A stretch of 64,000 nt of DNA from positions 1 to 64,000 of the forward strand of contig NZ_JACOPH010000002.1 of NCBI RefSeq assembly GCF_014287635.1, written 5' to 3'. The translations under genes were made by a program, and so were the position numbers. Below the pieces are notes generated by a model. That model was not told the DNA's origin. It did no database searches and saw nothing but the letters and a program-made list of their open reading frames with translations. The stretch comes from Roseburia zhanii. Its GTDB lineage: Bacteria > Bacillota > Clostridia > Lachnospirales > Lachnospiraceae. Below are positions 55,866 through 64,000 of the stretch, one piece after another; positions within the stretch are counted from its first letter, which is position 1, and each line of letters starts with the position of its first letter.

Positions 55866-55894
55866 ATTATATCATACTGCATCCTGATTTGCAA
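55866..55894 (-). promoter_or_regulatory. Strong sigma-A promoter of rpsB-tsf
   Basis: On the - strand TTGCAA (55889-55894), a 17-nt spacer and TATAAT (55866-55871). The -35 is inside the last codons of cheW and the stop codon is in the spacer, so rpsB-tsf can be expressed apart from the chemotaxis operon. Confidence 0.78.
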
Positions 55895-56321
55895 GCATTT
55901 CTTCTATATTCTGCTGTTCTTCACTTGTCAGCAATTTTTGTACATCTAAAGTAACGATCAGATTCTTGTTATTGTCTGCAACATCTGAAAAACATTCCTG
56001 CGAGTTTTTGATGATCTCCGGCATGGAAAAAATATGATCATCTGAAACGGTCAGTATCTCCTGCACTCTGCAGACCTCAAGACCGATCTTCATTCCATCC
56101 ACATCTACAACAACGATATTTTCTGTCTTGACATCCTGATAGTTAAATCTTATAGGCAGGCTATACACCGGTATAACCTCACCATGCAAATTCATAATAC
56201 CTTTAATATAAGGTAATGTGTTTGGAACGCTTACAATATGCATCATCTGTTCGATCGACTGGACTGCCTGTAAATCAATTCCGTATTTTACTTTTCCTAG
56301 TGTAAATGTTAATAACTGCAT
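55872..56321 (-). CDS. cheW: CheW-like chemotaxis coupling protein (second copy)
   Basis: Single-domain CheW of 149 residues with LTFTLGKVKYGIDLQAVQSI, VPNTLPYIKGIMNLHGEVIP and VVDVDGMKIGLEVCRVQEI. It links CheA to receptors. A different cheW stands next to cheA at the end of the window, so this is a paralogue. It is the last gene of the motility run before rpsB. AAGGAGG precedes the ATG. It could serve a separate receptor group or act as a CheV-like modulator. Confidence 0.9.
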   Translation of the reverse strand: MQLLTFTLGKVKYGIDLQAVQSIEQMMHIVSVPNTLPYIKGIMNLHGEVIPVYSLPIRFNYQDVKTENIVVVDVDGMKIGLEVCRVQEILTVSDDHIFSMPEIIKNSQECFSDVADNNKNLIVTLDVQKLLTSEEQQNIEEMLANQDAV

Positions 56322-56387
56322 ATCCTGCCTCCTTAGTCAAATTTCTGTAACTATAAAGATATCAAATCAGTACAAATACTTTTTTGA

Positions 56388-57008
56388 TCACTGTGCTGTT
56401 TCACTTTCTACCTTTGTCGTCAACAAAGCCGCTATTTCCTCATAAGTAGCACCTTTCGGAATGTCATAAACACCCGGAAGGATCAGATTATCATAATCTT
56501 TCTGTATCAGGAATTTGTTAAATGCATCTGCATCATCGATAAGTCCTGCCTGTAATAATCTCTTACAGATAACATCGGAATATTCTCCACCGCCTACTTC
56601 AAAACGGACTTTTTCTGTTGCTGCCGCAGGTGTGTTTTTTTCTGATATTTTTTCTTCTGACGATTTTGTTTCTGAAGTTTTCTGTTCAGATGCTTTTTCT
56701 TCAGATTCTTTTTCTTCTGTACTTGCAGAAACGACAGATGTTTCATTTTCTTTCTGCTTTTCTGTTGTCTTTTGTGTATCTGTCTGTTCCGCATTATTCT
56801 GTTCAGTCGCAGGTTCTGTTTCTGTTTCCGTATCCATAGGAATCTGCGTACTGTTCTGTGCTTCTGCAACTGTCTTTGACGCCGCCTCCTGTTTGGGTTC
56901 TTCTTGCTGTACGGTATCATTTTTATGAATGGAAAATGCTATGACCAGAATCAACGTTGTGATCATGATTCCGATTCCCATTCCACGTAAATAATATTTT
57001 AGTTTCAC
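56388..57008 (-). CDS. Membrane-anchored protein with MltG-like N-terminal-type domain
   Basis: Protein of 206 residues. One transmembrane segment (about 8-27), a long Ser/Thr/Glu/Lys-rich linker (30-135), and a C-terminal domain of about 65 residues with EYSDVICKRLLQAGLIDDAD and LILPGVYDIPKGATYEEIAAL. That domain matches the LysM-like part of YceG/MltG lytic transglycosylases; the catalytic domain is absent. It may bind peptidoglycan near the flagellum. It overlaps the DUF6115 gene by 4 nt (ATGA), so the two are coupled. Not catalytic as far as I can see. Confidence 0.7.
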   Translation of the reverse strand: MKLKYYLRGMGIGIMITTLILVIAFSIHKNDTVQQEEPKQEAASKTVAEAQNSTQIPMDTETETEPATEQNNAEQTDTQKTTEKQKENETSVVSASTEEKESEEKASEQKTSETKSSEEKISEKNTPAAATEKVRFEVGGGEYSDVICKRLLQAGLIDDADAFNKFLIQKDYDNLILPGVYDIPKGATYEEIAALLTTKVESETAQ

Positions 57009-57691
57009 TTTTTCCGTTTCCCTTCATACAATCCAATCACTAACTGCACTTCACCTAAACCTAATGCTAATTCCCTTGCAATCTCAATCGCAGTCTTTCC
57101 TTCTTTATGCAATGCCAAGATTGCTGAATTATAATTCATGGTTTCCGGTTCTTCTAAATCAGATCCGCCTAACTCGTCTGCCCAGTCATCCTGCATATCA
57201 GCTGGTTCTTCTAACTGCTGTGGTATGGTCATGGCTTCTTCTGCTACACTTCTCTGTAACATATGCTGTTCGATCTCTTCATCTTTCTTCTCTAATTCAT
57301 TGACTAATTCCTGTAATTTAGATGAAAACTGTGTCAGTTCTGTATGTTTATCATTTAACATACTGTAAAGAAACATAATCTCATTATGTGTTTTATTCAT
57401 GGATTCTACTACAGTATCTGAATATTCGCTGATTGCCATGATCTTTTCATTACATTCTTTTTCCATGGAACGCTCTGAATTCACCAGTGCTTCTTCCACC
57501 TTTTCTTCTACTTTTCCTTCAATATCACCTGATACTTTCTGTAATTCCCGCTCCATGACTCTCTGGATCTCATCGTTACTTAATTCTCCGATCTTATTCA
57601 ATTCTCCGGGACTTAATTTCTCTGCAATAAAAAAACTGGCAACAAAAAAAATCACACCAATCACCAGTAATAGAATTTCTATTCCTGTCAT
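57005..57691 (-). CDS. DUF6115-type membrane-anchored coiled-coil protein
   Basis: Protein of 228 residues with an N-terminal transmembrane segment (about 5-23), a long coiled-coil region (about 35-140) and a C-terminal segment NYNSAILALHKEGKTAIEIA, which looks like a small helix-turn-helix-like motif, followed by LGLGEVQLVIGLYEGK. This arrangement matches the DUF6115 family found beside flagellar genes in clostridia. Function unknown; the C-terminal part resembles motifs that bind DNA or proteins, but this is not evidence of DNA binding. Confidence 0.72.
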   Translation of the reverse strand: MTGIEILLLVIGVIFFVASFFIAEKLSPGELNKIGELSNDEIQRVMERELQKVSGDIEGKVEEKVEEALVNSERSMEKECNEKIMAISEYSDTVVESMNKTHNEIMFLYSMLNDKHTELTQFSSKLQELVNELEKKDEEIEQHMLQRSVAEEAMTIPQQLEEPADMQDDWADELGGSDLEEPETMNYNSAILALHKEGKTAIEIARELALGLGEVQLVIGLYEGKRKK

Positions 57692-57703
57692 GTTTATTCT
57701 CCT

Positions 57704-58021
57704 CTAAATTTTTATATCGAAATGACCGCTTTCCTGTTTGGAAACCACCTTTCCGTTTTCTTTCTTTTCAGGCTTTTTCTTCTTTTTCTGCTGACCCTCA
57801 TATTCATTACTCCCCTTTTCCTTAGCATCGTAACGTTTCTCGTGTTCCTCTGCGTTATTTGCATGGTTCACTTGATTGAGCTGCCTATGTTCCTGCGTTT
57901 TCATATGTGCCTGAATACTCTGCTGTTCCACCATAGACCTGCTGTCTTCCTGCTGTTTTAACGCCCCAACATCCTGTGTTCTTTGAATCATTCCGTTTAA
58001 TACTACCGGTCCAACTGACAT
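57704..58021 (-). CDS. Small charged protein of the chemotaxis operon, unknown function
   Basis: Protein of 105 residues that I do not recognise. The N-terminal part SVGPVVLNGMIQRTQDVGAL looks like a conserved short motif; the rest is Gln/Glu/His/Lys-rich, with a Lys-rich run near residue 80, and probably disordered or helical. No signal peptide or membrane segment. It lies 12 nt before the DUF6115 gene and 21 nt after fapA, in the same direction. The base use is like its neighbours. Confidence 0.6.
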   Translation of the reverse strand: MSVGPVVLNGMIQRTQDVGALKQQEDSRSMVEQQSIQAHMKTQEHRQLNQVNHANNAEEHEKRYDAKEKGSNEYEGQQKKKKKPEKKENGKVVSKQESGHFDIKI

Positions 58022-58042
58022 ATCTCTACCTCTGCCTGATTT

Positions 58043-59641
58043 TTATAGGTTCATTGCTTTTACTTCACCGTCTGTAACTACAAACTGACAATACTTCCGT
58101 TCCTCTTTCGTGGTCAGGGATTGCTCAGAAATCTTGATCGTCACCCCCGGATAGATCACATTCTGTACTTCTACCTTTGCACGACCTGCTGTCATAAATT
58201 CAAGACGTAACGTATTCATCTCCTCATTGATCGGTGCAAGCTGTCCCTGTAGTGTCTTTAATGCAGATACCTGTGTCTTCATAAAGGCAATCTTATCTGC
58301 CGAAAGTGATATTCCTGCTTTTAACTTCTGCGTATAGTTGATCAGCACCGGACGGATCATCTCAATCTTCTTACCGAGTTCCTTTGCTTCCTGCTGAAGC
58401 TGTGCATATCGTTCCTGTTTTCCCGGTTCGATGCCTACCTCAACATTTGTTGCTGTTCCCATGCTAGAACCGATTGTACGCGCAGATATTTTACTGCTTG
58501 CCCTGACGATTCCACCCATAATAAATCCTTTTCCACCACTGACATTGATCTCTGTATTAGCAGATACCTTACTCTGAATAATGGATTCGGTTTCAATATA
58601 ACCACCAGATCTGACGGTTGCACTTTCGATAAACTTAATGACAACATTCCCTTTTGCAGAAAGAAGTCCCTTTCCCATTCCATGAATGCCACGTTGCACA
58701 ATGATCTGTCCTCCGGCGTATAATTCTGCACCTTCTACGACACCTTCTACAACGATATCTCCATCTGCATGAATGACAAATCCGCTTTTTACATTTCCTT
58801 TTACAGATACATTTCCTGGATAATTGATATTACCGATGGAATTGTCTACATCTGCCGGCACTTCATAGACCCCAGAAACGAAAACTTTTCCCTGTACTAA
58901 AGAAGCATGACCTGTCACTTCGGAATATAATTCTGTTCCATCATCTGATACATAGATATTATTTGCATAAGATAAGTGCAGACTTTGCACTTCTCTTGGC
59001 TTTAATTCATTGCCAAACACATCATGTCCCGGCTGTCCCGGTACTGCAGGGATCAGTCTTGCGATCAACTGATCCTTCTCTACTTTACTGATAATATTTA
59101 ATTCGTGGTAATTAACGGAACCGTCTTCATTATGTTTTGGCTTTAAACTCTGGTTTGTTGAAAAATAATATTCTATTTTCGCATCTTTTCCGATCGTTGG
59201 CGGTGTTCCCTTTCCAATCAGATATTCTGTGCAATATTCTCTTTCCCGCAACAGAGCATTAACCATATTCTCATCGATTCCATAAACGATCTGTTCATGT
59301 GCAAGTTCATCCTGAATATCTTCTAATGTAATGTTACGTCCGGTTTCTGCCGGAGGATAGAACGAAGCACGCACTAACATACTGTCTAATGACAGGGAAA
59401 TGATCACCTTCTCATTAAATGGATTCCCCATGGCATCTCCGATATAGACATCTGCCGGTGTTTTTGCAGTGACTGCCTGACTGAGCATTCGAAAATCAAC
59501 TTCGTTATACCCTTCACGATTCAGGTATTCCGCAACTTCTTTTACCTCAAGTGCTTTTCCTCCTTCCAATGCCGGGAAAAACTTGAGAAAAAGATTATTA
59601 TCTTTTATTACGGGTATAAAATAAGCATTTTTATTCTCCAT
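58043..59641 (-). CDS. FapA family protein (DUF342)
   Basis: Protein of 532 residues of the DUF342/FapA family. An N-terminal mixed domain (about 1-160) precedes a right-handed beta-helix (about 170-380), with repeats such as INYPGNVSVKGNVKSGFVIH and VRSGGYIETESIIQSKVSAN, then a coiled coil (about 390-460) and a C-terminal tail. Often encoded next to fliA in motile clostridia and bacilli; its role is unclear and may be regulatory or structural. GGGGGAAGG precedes the ATG. Confidence 0.88.
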   Translation of the reverse strand: MENKNAYFIPVIKDNNLFLKFFPALEGGKALEVKEVAEYLNREGYNEVDFRMLSQAVTAKTPADVYIGDAMGNPFNEKVIISLSLDSMLVRASFYPPAETGRNITLEDIQDELAHEQIVYGIDENMVNALLREREYCTEYLIGKGTPPTIGKDAKIEYYFSTNQSLKPKHNEDGSVNYHELNIISKVEKDQLIARLIPAVPGQPGHDVFGNELKPREVQSLHLSYANNIYVSDDGTELYSEVTGHASLVQGKVFVSGVYEVPADVDNSIGNINYPGNVSVKGNVKSGFVIHADGDIVVEGVVEGAELYAGGQIIVQRGIHGMGKGLLSAKGNVVIKFIESATVRSGGYIETESIIQSKVSANTEINVSGGKGFIMGGIVRASSKISARTIGSSMGTATNVEVGIEPGKQERYAQLQQEAKELGKKIEMIRPVLINYTQKLKAGISLSADKIAFMKTQVSALKTLQGQLAPINEEMNTLRLEFMTAGRAKVEVQNVIYPGVTIKISEQSLTTKEERKYCQFVVTDGEVKAMNL

Positions 59642-59657
59642 ATGTAACCTTCCCCCA

Positions 59658-60422
59658 TCAATCTACAAGAATTTCCATATAATTTCCCATCTTCTTTTTC
59701 ATTTTCAGTAACGCTTTCGTATGTAACTGCGAAACCCTCGATTCAGAAACTTCAAGAACCTTGCTGATTTCTTTTAATGTAAGTTCTTCATAATAATATA
59801 GTTCAATGACTCGTCTTTCTTTCTCCGTCAATAATTTCAATGTATCTTTCAAGACCTGTTTCAGTTCATTCTCCTGAACCTTTTCTTCCGGTTGTATAAA
59901 ATGTGAATTATTCTTAGCATCCATCACCGGCTCTGTTCCCTGTTCCACATATTCATTTAAGGAAACAACATTTGTCACTTTTAGCTGTGACTGCCAGATA
60001 GACAGTTCATCATCGGATATCCCAATCTCTTTGGCAATTTCTTCCTCACTTGCATTCCTTCCAGTCTGCATTTCGATCTTTTTGATCGCTTCATCTAATT
60101 TCTTTTGTTTTTGTCTGACAGTTCTTGGAATCCAGTCCATTTTTCTGATCTGATCTAAAATCGATCCGCGTATTCTAAGACTTGCATAAGTTTCAAATTT
60201 TACATCTTTCGCTGCATCAAATTTATCAATGGCATCGATCAGACCAAATATCCCATAGCCCACAAGGTCATCATATTCCACATTATATCCAAGATACATA
60301 CTCAGTCTGCCGGCTACCACTTTCACCAACGGTGCATATTCCAGAATTATCTTTTCTCGTATCTCACATGAGGGATTTTTTTGATAAGCTTCCCATAATT
60401 TTTCTTTATCTACTGTCTTCAT
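59658..60422 (-). CDS. fliA: FliA/WhiG family RNA polymerase sigma factor
   Basis: Sigma-28-type factor of 254 residues for late flagellar and chemotaxis genes. Region 2 has YDDLVGYGIFGLIDAIDKFD and FETYASLRIRGSILDQIRKM; region 3 has PRTVRQKQKKLDEAI; region 4 has ERRVIELYYYEELTLKEIS with LEVSESRVSQLHTKALLKMK. The B. subtilis counterpart is SigD. It follows the repeat-bearing membrane gene by 26 nt. The ribosome site is GGGGG-like. Confidence 0.94.
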   Translation of the reverse strand: MKTVDKEKLWEAYQKNPSCEIREKIILEYAPLVKVVAGRLSMYLGYNVEYDDLVGYGIFGLIDAIDKFDAAKDVKFETYASLRIRGSILDQIRKMDWIPRTVRQKQKKLDEAIKKIEMQTGRNASEEEIAKEIGISDDELSIWQSQLKVTNVVSLNEYVEQGTEPVMDAKNNSHFIQPEEKVQENELKQVLKDTLKLLTEKERRVIELYYYEELTLKEISKVLEVSESRVSQLHTKALLKMKKKMGNYMEILVD

Positions 60423-60448
60423 TTCAAGCCCCCATTATCAATGCATTC

Positions 60449-60778
60449 TTATGCTTCATCATCCTTTGTCATATCTACATTATCATCCTGCTCATCTTCA
60501 TCTTCGCTTTCATCTTCTGTGGGACTCTCATCCTGCTCATCTTCATCTTTGCTTTCATCTTCTGTGGAACTCTCATCCTGCTCATCCTCTTTTGCCATTT
60601 CTTTAAAATTCATGTTGATCACTATACAGATTACTGTACCAATCACATAAAATATCAGACATACAAATACAAATCTTTTTGCAAAGACAACAACATCTAT
60701 TCCCTGTACAAATGACATAATACATGTTACAAAACCGGCAATCAAAGCCAATACTGCCGGTATGGGTTTTGTATTCAT
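60449..60778 (-). CDS. Small membrane protein with acidic tandem repeats
   Basis: Protein of 109 residues that I do not recognise. Two hydrophobic segments (about 5-25 and 28-52) are followed by an acidic tail made of 15-residue repeats, DEQDESSTEDESKDE and DEQDESPTEDESEDE, plus a partial copy. The tail is presumably cytoplasmic and disordered. It sits between cheD and fliA with a good AAGGAG. The repeat number could vary between strains. A link to motility is inferred from position only. Confidence 0.65.
   Translation of the reverse strand: MNTKPIPAVLALIAGFVTCIMSFVQGIDVVVFAKRFVFVCLIFYVIGTVICIVINMNFKEMAKEDEQDESSTEDESKDEDEQDESPTEDESEDEDEQDDNVDMTKDDEA
60484..60587. repeat. In-frame 45-bp tandem repeat
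   Basis: Two 45-bp copies (60484-60528 and 60529-60573) differ at two positions and are followed by a 14-bp partial copy. They encode the acidic tail of the small membrane protein. The length keeps the frame, so copy-number change would not break the gene. Confidence 0.9.
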
Positions 60779-60808
60779 TCCAAACTCCTTTATCTCACAG
60801 ACAATTGT

Positions 60809-61294
60809 TTATATGATTTTTAACGGTTTACCTACAGATTTAATATAAAATTCTCCTGTTTCACAATGCAATTCTACAGTACGTCCATAATTCAATCCCG
60901 TATCTTCTGCTATTAAACGAATCTTTAATTCCTTTAATTTCTCTTTTGCAGCAATTGCATTCCTCTCACCAATATTACCAACATTTGACATGCCGCTAAC
61001 TTCAAACATCTTTGCTCCTCCAGCTATTTTAGCTACCAGACGTCCTCTGTTTGCCCCTGCGCCTACGACACGCCGAAGCAGTTCTTCAATCCCCGTATCT
61101 GCAAATTTTGCAATATTGCTATTATTCCTCATCTGCGTACTATCCGGCAGCATATAATGTACCATACCGCCAATTTTTGTGACCGGATCATAAAAAGTCA
61201 GCCCTATGCAGGAACCTAAGCCCAATGTTGTTATAATATCCGGAGCTTTGCATATATTTAAATCTGCCATACCCACTCGTATAACTTCGCTCAT
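60809..61294 (-). CDS. cheD: Chemoreceptor glutamine deamidase CheD
   Basis: Deamidates receptor glutamines and, with CheC, tunes adaptation. It has 161 residues. The catalytic cysteine is in TLGLGSCIGLTFYDP (about C29) and the histidine in GGMVHYMLPD (about H45). KIAGGAKMFEVSGMSNVGNIG-type motifs follow. It lies 12 nt after cheC, its interaction partner. Confidence 0.96.
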   Translation of the reverse strand: MSEVIRVGMADLNICKAPDIITTLGLGSCIGLTFYDPVTKIGGMVHYMLPDSTQMRNNSNIAKFADTGIEELLRRVVGAGANRGRLVAKIAGGAKMFEVSGMSNVGNIGERNAIAAKEKLKELKIRLIAEDTGLNYGRTVELHCETGEFYIKSVGKPLKII

Positions 61295-61306
61295 CTAATC
61301 TGCTCC

Positions 61307-61927
61307 TTATATTGAAAGACCTAGTGCTGTTAATATCTTATCATAGGAATCCTGTTCCGGCATCAGAATAAAATATCCATTGATCATAACGTCATCCCCA
61401 AACTCTGTTTCAATCAGCAGTGCATTGTCCCCAAACTGTCCAAACTGAATTGCCGGAACACTTAAAATAGATGCTGCCATATCTACAGATATATATGGGA
61501 TTGAGGGTGTGATCACCAGATTCGTAATCGTAGACAATGCGGAAAGATAGGATGCTGCAATGATATTGCCGATTTCTTTTAATGCAGACAGATCCATCTC
61601 ATCAAATTCTTTCTGATAGGAAATATCCCTTCCCATCAGTTTATTAACCAGATATTGTGCTGAATCCATTTTTAACAGGAACATCATACTTCCTTCAATA
61701 TCTGTCTGTACTTCCAAAAATATTCCAACGATGATCTCATCTTCGGGACAGATCGCTGACCCTAACTTAGATGCTTCTACAAGCTCTACTTTTGGAACAT
61801 TCATGTCAATCCTGATCCCTAACATGGAAGAAATTGCTGTTGTCGCATTTCCTGCTCCGATATTTCCAAGTTCTCTCAAGACGTCAACATACATATCGTT
61901 GACTTCTTCTAAAGTAAATTTACCCAT
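61307..61927 (-). CDS. cheC: CheY-P phosphatase CheC
   Basis: Protein of 206 residues with the two duplicated phosphatase helices, DVLRELGNIGAGNATTAIS and SALKEIGNIIAASYLSAL, each with the E-x2-N pair. It dephosphorylates CheY-P and regulates CheD. Together with CheD it indicates the B. subtilis type of adaptation. AAGGAG precedes the ATG. Confidence 0.95.
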   Translation of the reverse strand: MGKFTLEEVNDMYVDVLRELGNIGAGNATTAISSMLGIRIDMNVPKVELVEASKLGSAICPEDEIIVGIFLEVQTDIEGSMMFLLKMDSAQYLVNKLMGRDISYQKEFDEMDLSALKEIGNIIAASYLSALSTITNLVITPSIPYISVDMAASILSVPAIQFGQFGDNALLIETEFGDDVMINGYFILMPEQDSYDKILTALGLSI

Positions 61928-61996
61928 AATCTTCTCCTTATTCGATAGGATATATAGAACATAGTGAGACTACGGATATAGCCTCACTATGTATTC

Positions 61997-62464
61997 TTAT
62001 GAAACACTTTCTGATTCATCTACGACCGCATTGATATCAAATAAAGAGATCAATTCATCGCCATGCTTTCCGATACCGAAAATGAAACTACTCTTATCAT
62101 TTTTGGTTGTTTTTGCCGGACGATCAATATCTTCAGTTGCTAATTCCACAACTTCTTTTACTTCATCTACAATAACACCAATCGTTCCCTGTTCTTCGAT
62201 TTTTAAGATAATGATCCTAGATGCATCTGTAAATTCATCATCTTCAAGTTCCATTTTAAGCCGAATACTCATAACAGGCACAATTTCGCCACGCAGATTT
62301 AGGATTCCCTTAAAATAAGTCTGTGCTTTCGGAACTCTCGTAATACTCTGCATACGGACAATATTATCGATATAATTGATGTCAAGTCCATACTGCTCAT
62401 TTCCGATTTTTACAACAATATATTGTTTTGTATTCTTTTCAGATACTTCCATTGCATTTTCCAT
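61997..62464 (-). CDS. cheW: Chemotaxis coupling protein CheW
   Basis: Scaffold protein of 155 residues linking CheA to receptors. VVKIGNEQYGLDINYIDNIV, VPKAQTYFKGILNLRGEIVP and IGVIVDEVKEVVELATEDID are standard CheW strands. ATG 62464 has AAGGAGG upstream; a longer frame overlaps cheA and is rejected. It is 13 nt after cheA. Confidence 0.95.
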   Translation of the reverse strand: MENAMEVSEKNTKQYIVVKIGNEQYGLDINYIDNIVRMQSITRVPKAQTYFKGILNLRGEIVPVMSIRLKMELEDDEFTDASRIIILKIEEQGTIGVIVDEVKEVVELATEDIDRPAKTTKNDKSSFIFGIGKHGDELISLFDINAVVDESESVS

Positions 62465-62477
62465 TACAGACACCTCC

Positions 62478-64000
62478 TTAAAGTAACGCATTTACATCTA
62501 AAATCAATGCTACTTCACCGTCACCAAGAATGGTAGCACCACTGATCATCTTATTATTCTTAATAAACTTGCCAAGTGATTTGATAACGATCTCCTGCTG
62601 GCCGATCAGATTATCTACAACCAGACCTGCATACTTATCACCTTTCTTGACAATCACAACGGTTAAGCTTTCTGGATCTTCTTCTAATGGCTCGATATCT
62701 AAGATCTTGTCCATTCTGATCAGAGGAATGACCATGCCTCTTAAATGAATAACCTCTTTTGCTTCTACGTAACGGATATCCTTAACCGGAATATCTTCGA
62801 TATTCTGGATAGAACCTAATGCGATCGCATATTTTTCCTGACGGATCTCAACCATCAATGCCTGAATGATTGCAAGGGTAAGTGGCAGTCTTACTGTAAA
62901 CTTAGAACCTTCTCCAAGTGTACTTGACACTTCCACATCTCCACCTAATGCTTCGATATTCGAACGTACAACATCTAATCCGACACCACGGCCTGAAATA
63001 TCAGTGATCTGTTTTGCCATAGAGAAGCTGGGAATAAAGAGCAGATTGATGACTTCTTTCTGGCTCATGTTCTCAGCCTGTTCCGGAGTGATCACGCCTC
63101 TTTCAACTGCTTTCTCTTTTACTTTTTCTGTATCAATTCCGTTACCATCATCGCTTACTTCGATGATAACGTTGTTGCCTTCCTGAAATGCGTTCAGATA
63201 AATTGCACCTTTTTCAGGCTTACCTCTCTCCTTACGGACTTCCGCACTCTCCAATCCATGGTCTGCAGAATTACGGAGCAAATGCTGCAACGGATCACCG
63301 ATCTGGTCAACAACAGTACGGTCTAATTCTGTATCTTCACCACTCATATATAATTCCATGCTCTTATTTAGCTTTCTGGAAAGATCACGGATCATACGTG
63401 GGAATTTATTTACAACACTTTCGATTGGAACCATTCGAACTTTCATCACAGATTCATGTAAACTTGTGGTAATCCTCTCAAGATATTCAATCTGTTCATG
63501 AAATGTCTGGTTCTCGAAATTACCGCCTTCTGTTGTGCTGATAGAAACTAAACTGTTCTTTGCAATGATAAGCTCGCTGACCTGATTCATCAGGGCATCT
63601 AACTTCTCAATATCGACACGGACTGTACGGCTTGTAACCGGTTTGTTTGAAGTTGTTTTCTTAGCAGTTGCTGACTGTGTCTTTTTAGCAGTATTTTCTG
63701 CTGCAGCCGGTTTTGCTTCTGCTGTTTCCTGTACAGCAGCCGGTTTTTCTGCTGCTAATGCCATTTTCTCTTTCTTTTCAAGCATGTCTGATTTTACTTC
63801 TTCTGCTAAGACAGTGTCGATTTCAGAAACAGCTTTTGCCGCTGCAATGATCTTATCCAATGCTTCTTCTGATGCTAAGAAGAAAGAGAAATCCAATTCA
63901 AACTTTTCATCTTCTATATCCTGTGAACTTGGACGGTATACAATGATCTCACCAAAATCTTCTACTGCTTTGAATACAAGAAATGCTCTTGCTGCTTTTA
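62478..64000 (-). CDS. cheA: Chemotaxis histidine kinase CheA (N-terminus beyond the window)
   Basis: Partial: the frame stays open to the right edge, so the phosphotransfer domain and true start are outside. Visible in order are the CheY-binding P2 part (up to about the EELDF region), an Ala/Lys-rich linker, P3 dimerisation helices (DIEKLDALMNQVSELIIAKN), the P4 ATPase with NSADHGLESAEVRKERGKP, DDGNGID and GRGVGLDVVRSNIEALGGDV, and the CheW-like P5 domain. It phosphorylates CheY and CheB. It is followed directly by cheW. Confidence 0.96.
   Translation of the reverse strand, partial: KAARAFLVFKAVEDFGEIIVYRPSSQDIEDEKFELDFSFFLASEEALDKIIAAAKAVSEIDTVLAEEVKSDMLEKKEKMALAAEKPAAVQETAEAKPAAAENTAKKTQSATAKKTTSNKPVTSRTVRVDIEKLDALMNQVSELIIAKNSLVSISTTEGGNFENQTFHEQIEYLERITTSLHESVMKVRMVPIESVVNKFPRMIRDLSRKLNKSMELYMSGEDTELDRTVVDQIGDPLQHLLRNSADHGLESAEVRKERGKPEKGAIYLNAFQEGNNVIIEVSDDGNGIDTEKVKEKAVERGVITPEQAENMSQKEVINLLFIPSFSMAKQITDISGRGVGLDVVRSNIEALGGDVEVSSTLGEGSKFTVRLPLTLAIIQALMVEIRQEKYAIALGSIQNIEDIPVKDIRYVEAKEVIHLRGMVIPLIRMDKILDIEPLEEDPESLTVVIVKKGDKYAGLVVDNLIGQQEIVIKSLGKFIKNNKMISGATILGDGEVALILDVNALL

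Noticed and set aside
56515..56928. Ser/Phe/Val-rich + strand frame opposite the MltG-like gene
   Set aside because: It mirrors the low-complexity linker of the - strand gene, which has a transmembrane anchor, a recognisable domain and operon spacing.
60182..60715. Long + strand frames opposite fliA and the repeat-bearing gene, one almost pure Ser/Leu
   Set aside because: They are antisense images of a sigma-factor gene and of an Asp/Glu-rich repeat; no ribosome site and no homology.

Overview
The window is a low-GC Firmicutes chromosome segment that looks almost entirely like core genome. Gene content and order point to a motile, spore-forming member of the Lachnospiraceae, probably in the Roseburia/Agathobacter neighbourhood. 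The indicators are spore genes (yqfC, yqfD, a BofC-like gene, cotJABC), a chemotaxis/flagellar operon tail that runs into rpsB-tsf, MinCDE together with SepF, PolC, and strong AGGAGG-type ribosome sites with some TTG/GTG starts. The family assignment is an inference from synteny; no 16S sequence is present. I see no IS element, prophage, CRISPR array, toxin or defence gene.

Layout of the left half (mainly + strand): pyrimidine-nucleoside phosphorylase; a yqfC-yqfD-phoH-PgpH-like-ybeY block; a DUF3048 lipoprotein and a BofC-like protein; two flavoproteins; mutS-mutL-miaA; a methionine-gamma-lyase-like gene and radC. A long morphogenesis operon follows: mreB-mreC-mreD-PBP2-minC-minD-minE-rodA-mgsA-D,D-carboxypeptidase. 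After it come a small P-loop protein, a DUF378 membrane protein on the - strand, and a division/envelope block (HlyD-like protein, ylmE, sepF, ylmH, aroB, lspA, rluD). The half ends with a cytidylate-kinase-like gene, dtd (-) and tRNA-Thr(CGT).

The right half is mainly - strand. Read in the direction of transcription, it starts off the right edge with cheA (partial), then cheW, cheC, cheD, a small repeat-bearing membrane protein, a FliA/WhiG sigma factor, FapA, three poorly known proteins, a second cheW, and rpsB-tsf. A + strand cotJABC spore operon interrupts it. The - strand then continues with a REC-only regulator, a lipoprotein peptidyl-prolyl isomerase, a polysaccharide deacetylase, a bactofilin, pyrH-frr-uppS-cdsA-dxr-rseP-ispG-polC and a methyl-accepting chemotaxis protein.

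Most genes therefore serve cell shape and division, envelope and isoprenoid-carrier synthesis, translation, mismatch repair, sporulation and motility. The points most worth a second look are: a PgpH homologue that has lost its HD metal-binding pair and extracellular domain; a terminator-like hairpin whose loop holds the ribosome site and start codon of the BofC-like gene; a PBP2 with an insertion of about 240 residues; an orphan 24-bp hairpin beyond tsf; and several conserved-looking small proteins of unknown job inside the division and chemotaxis operons.
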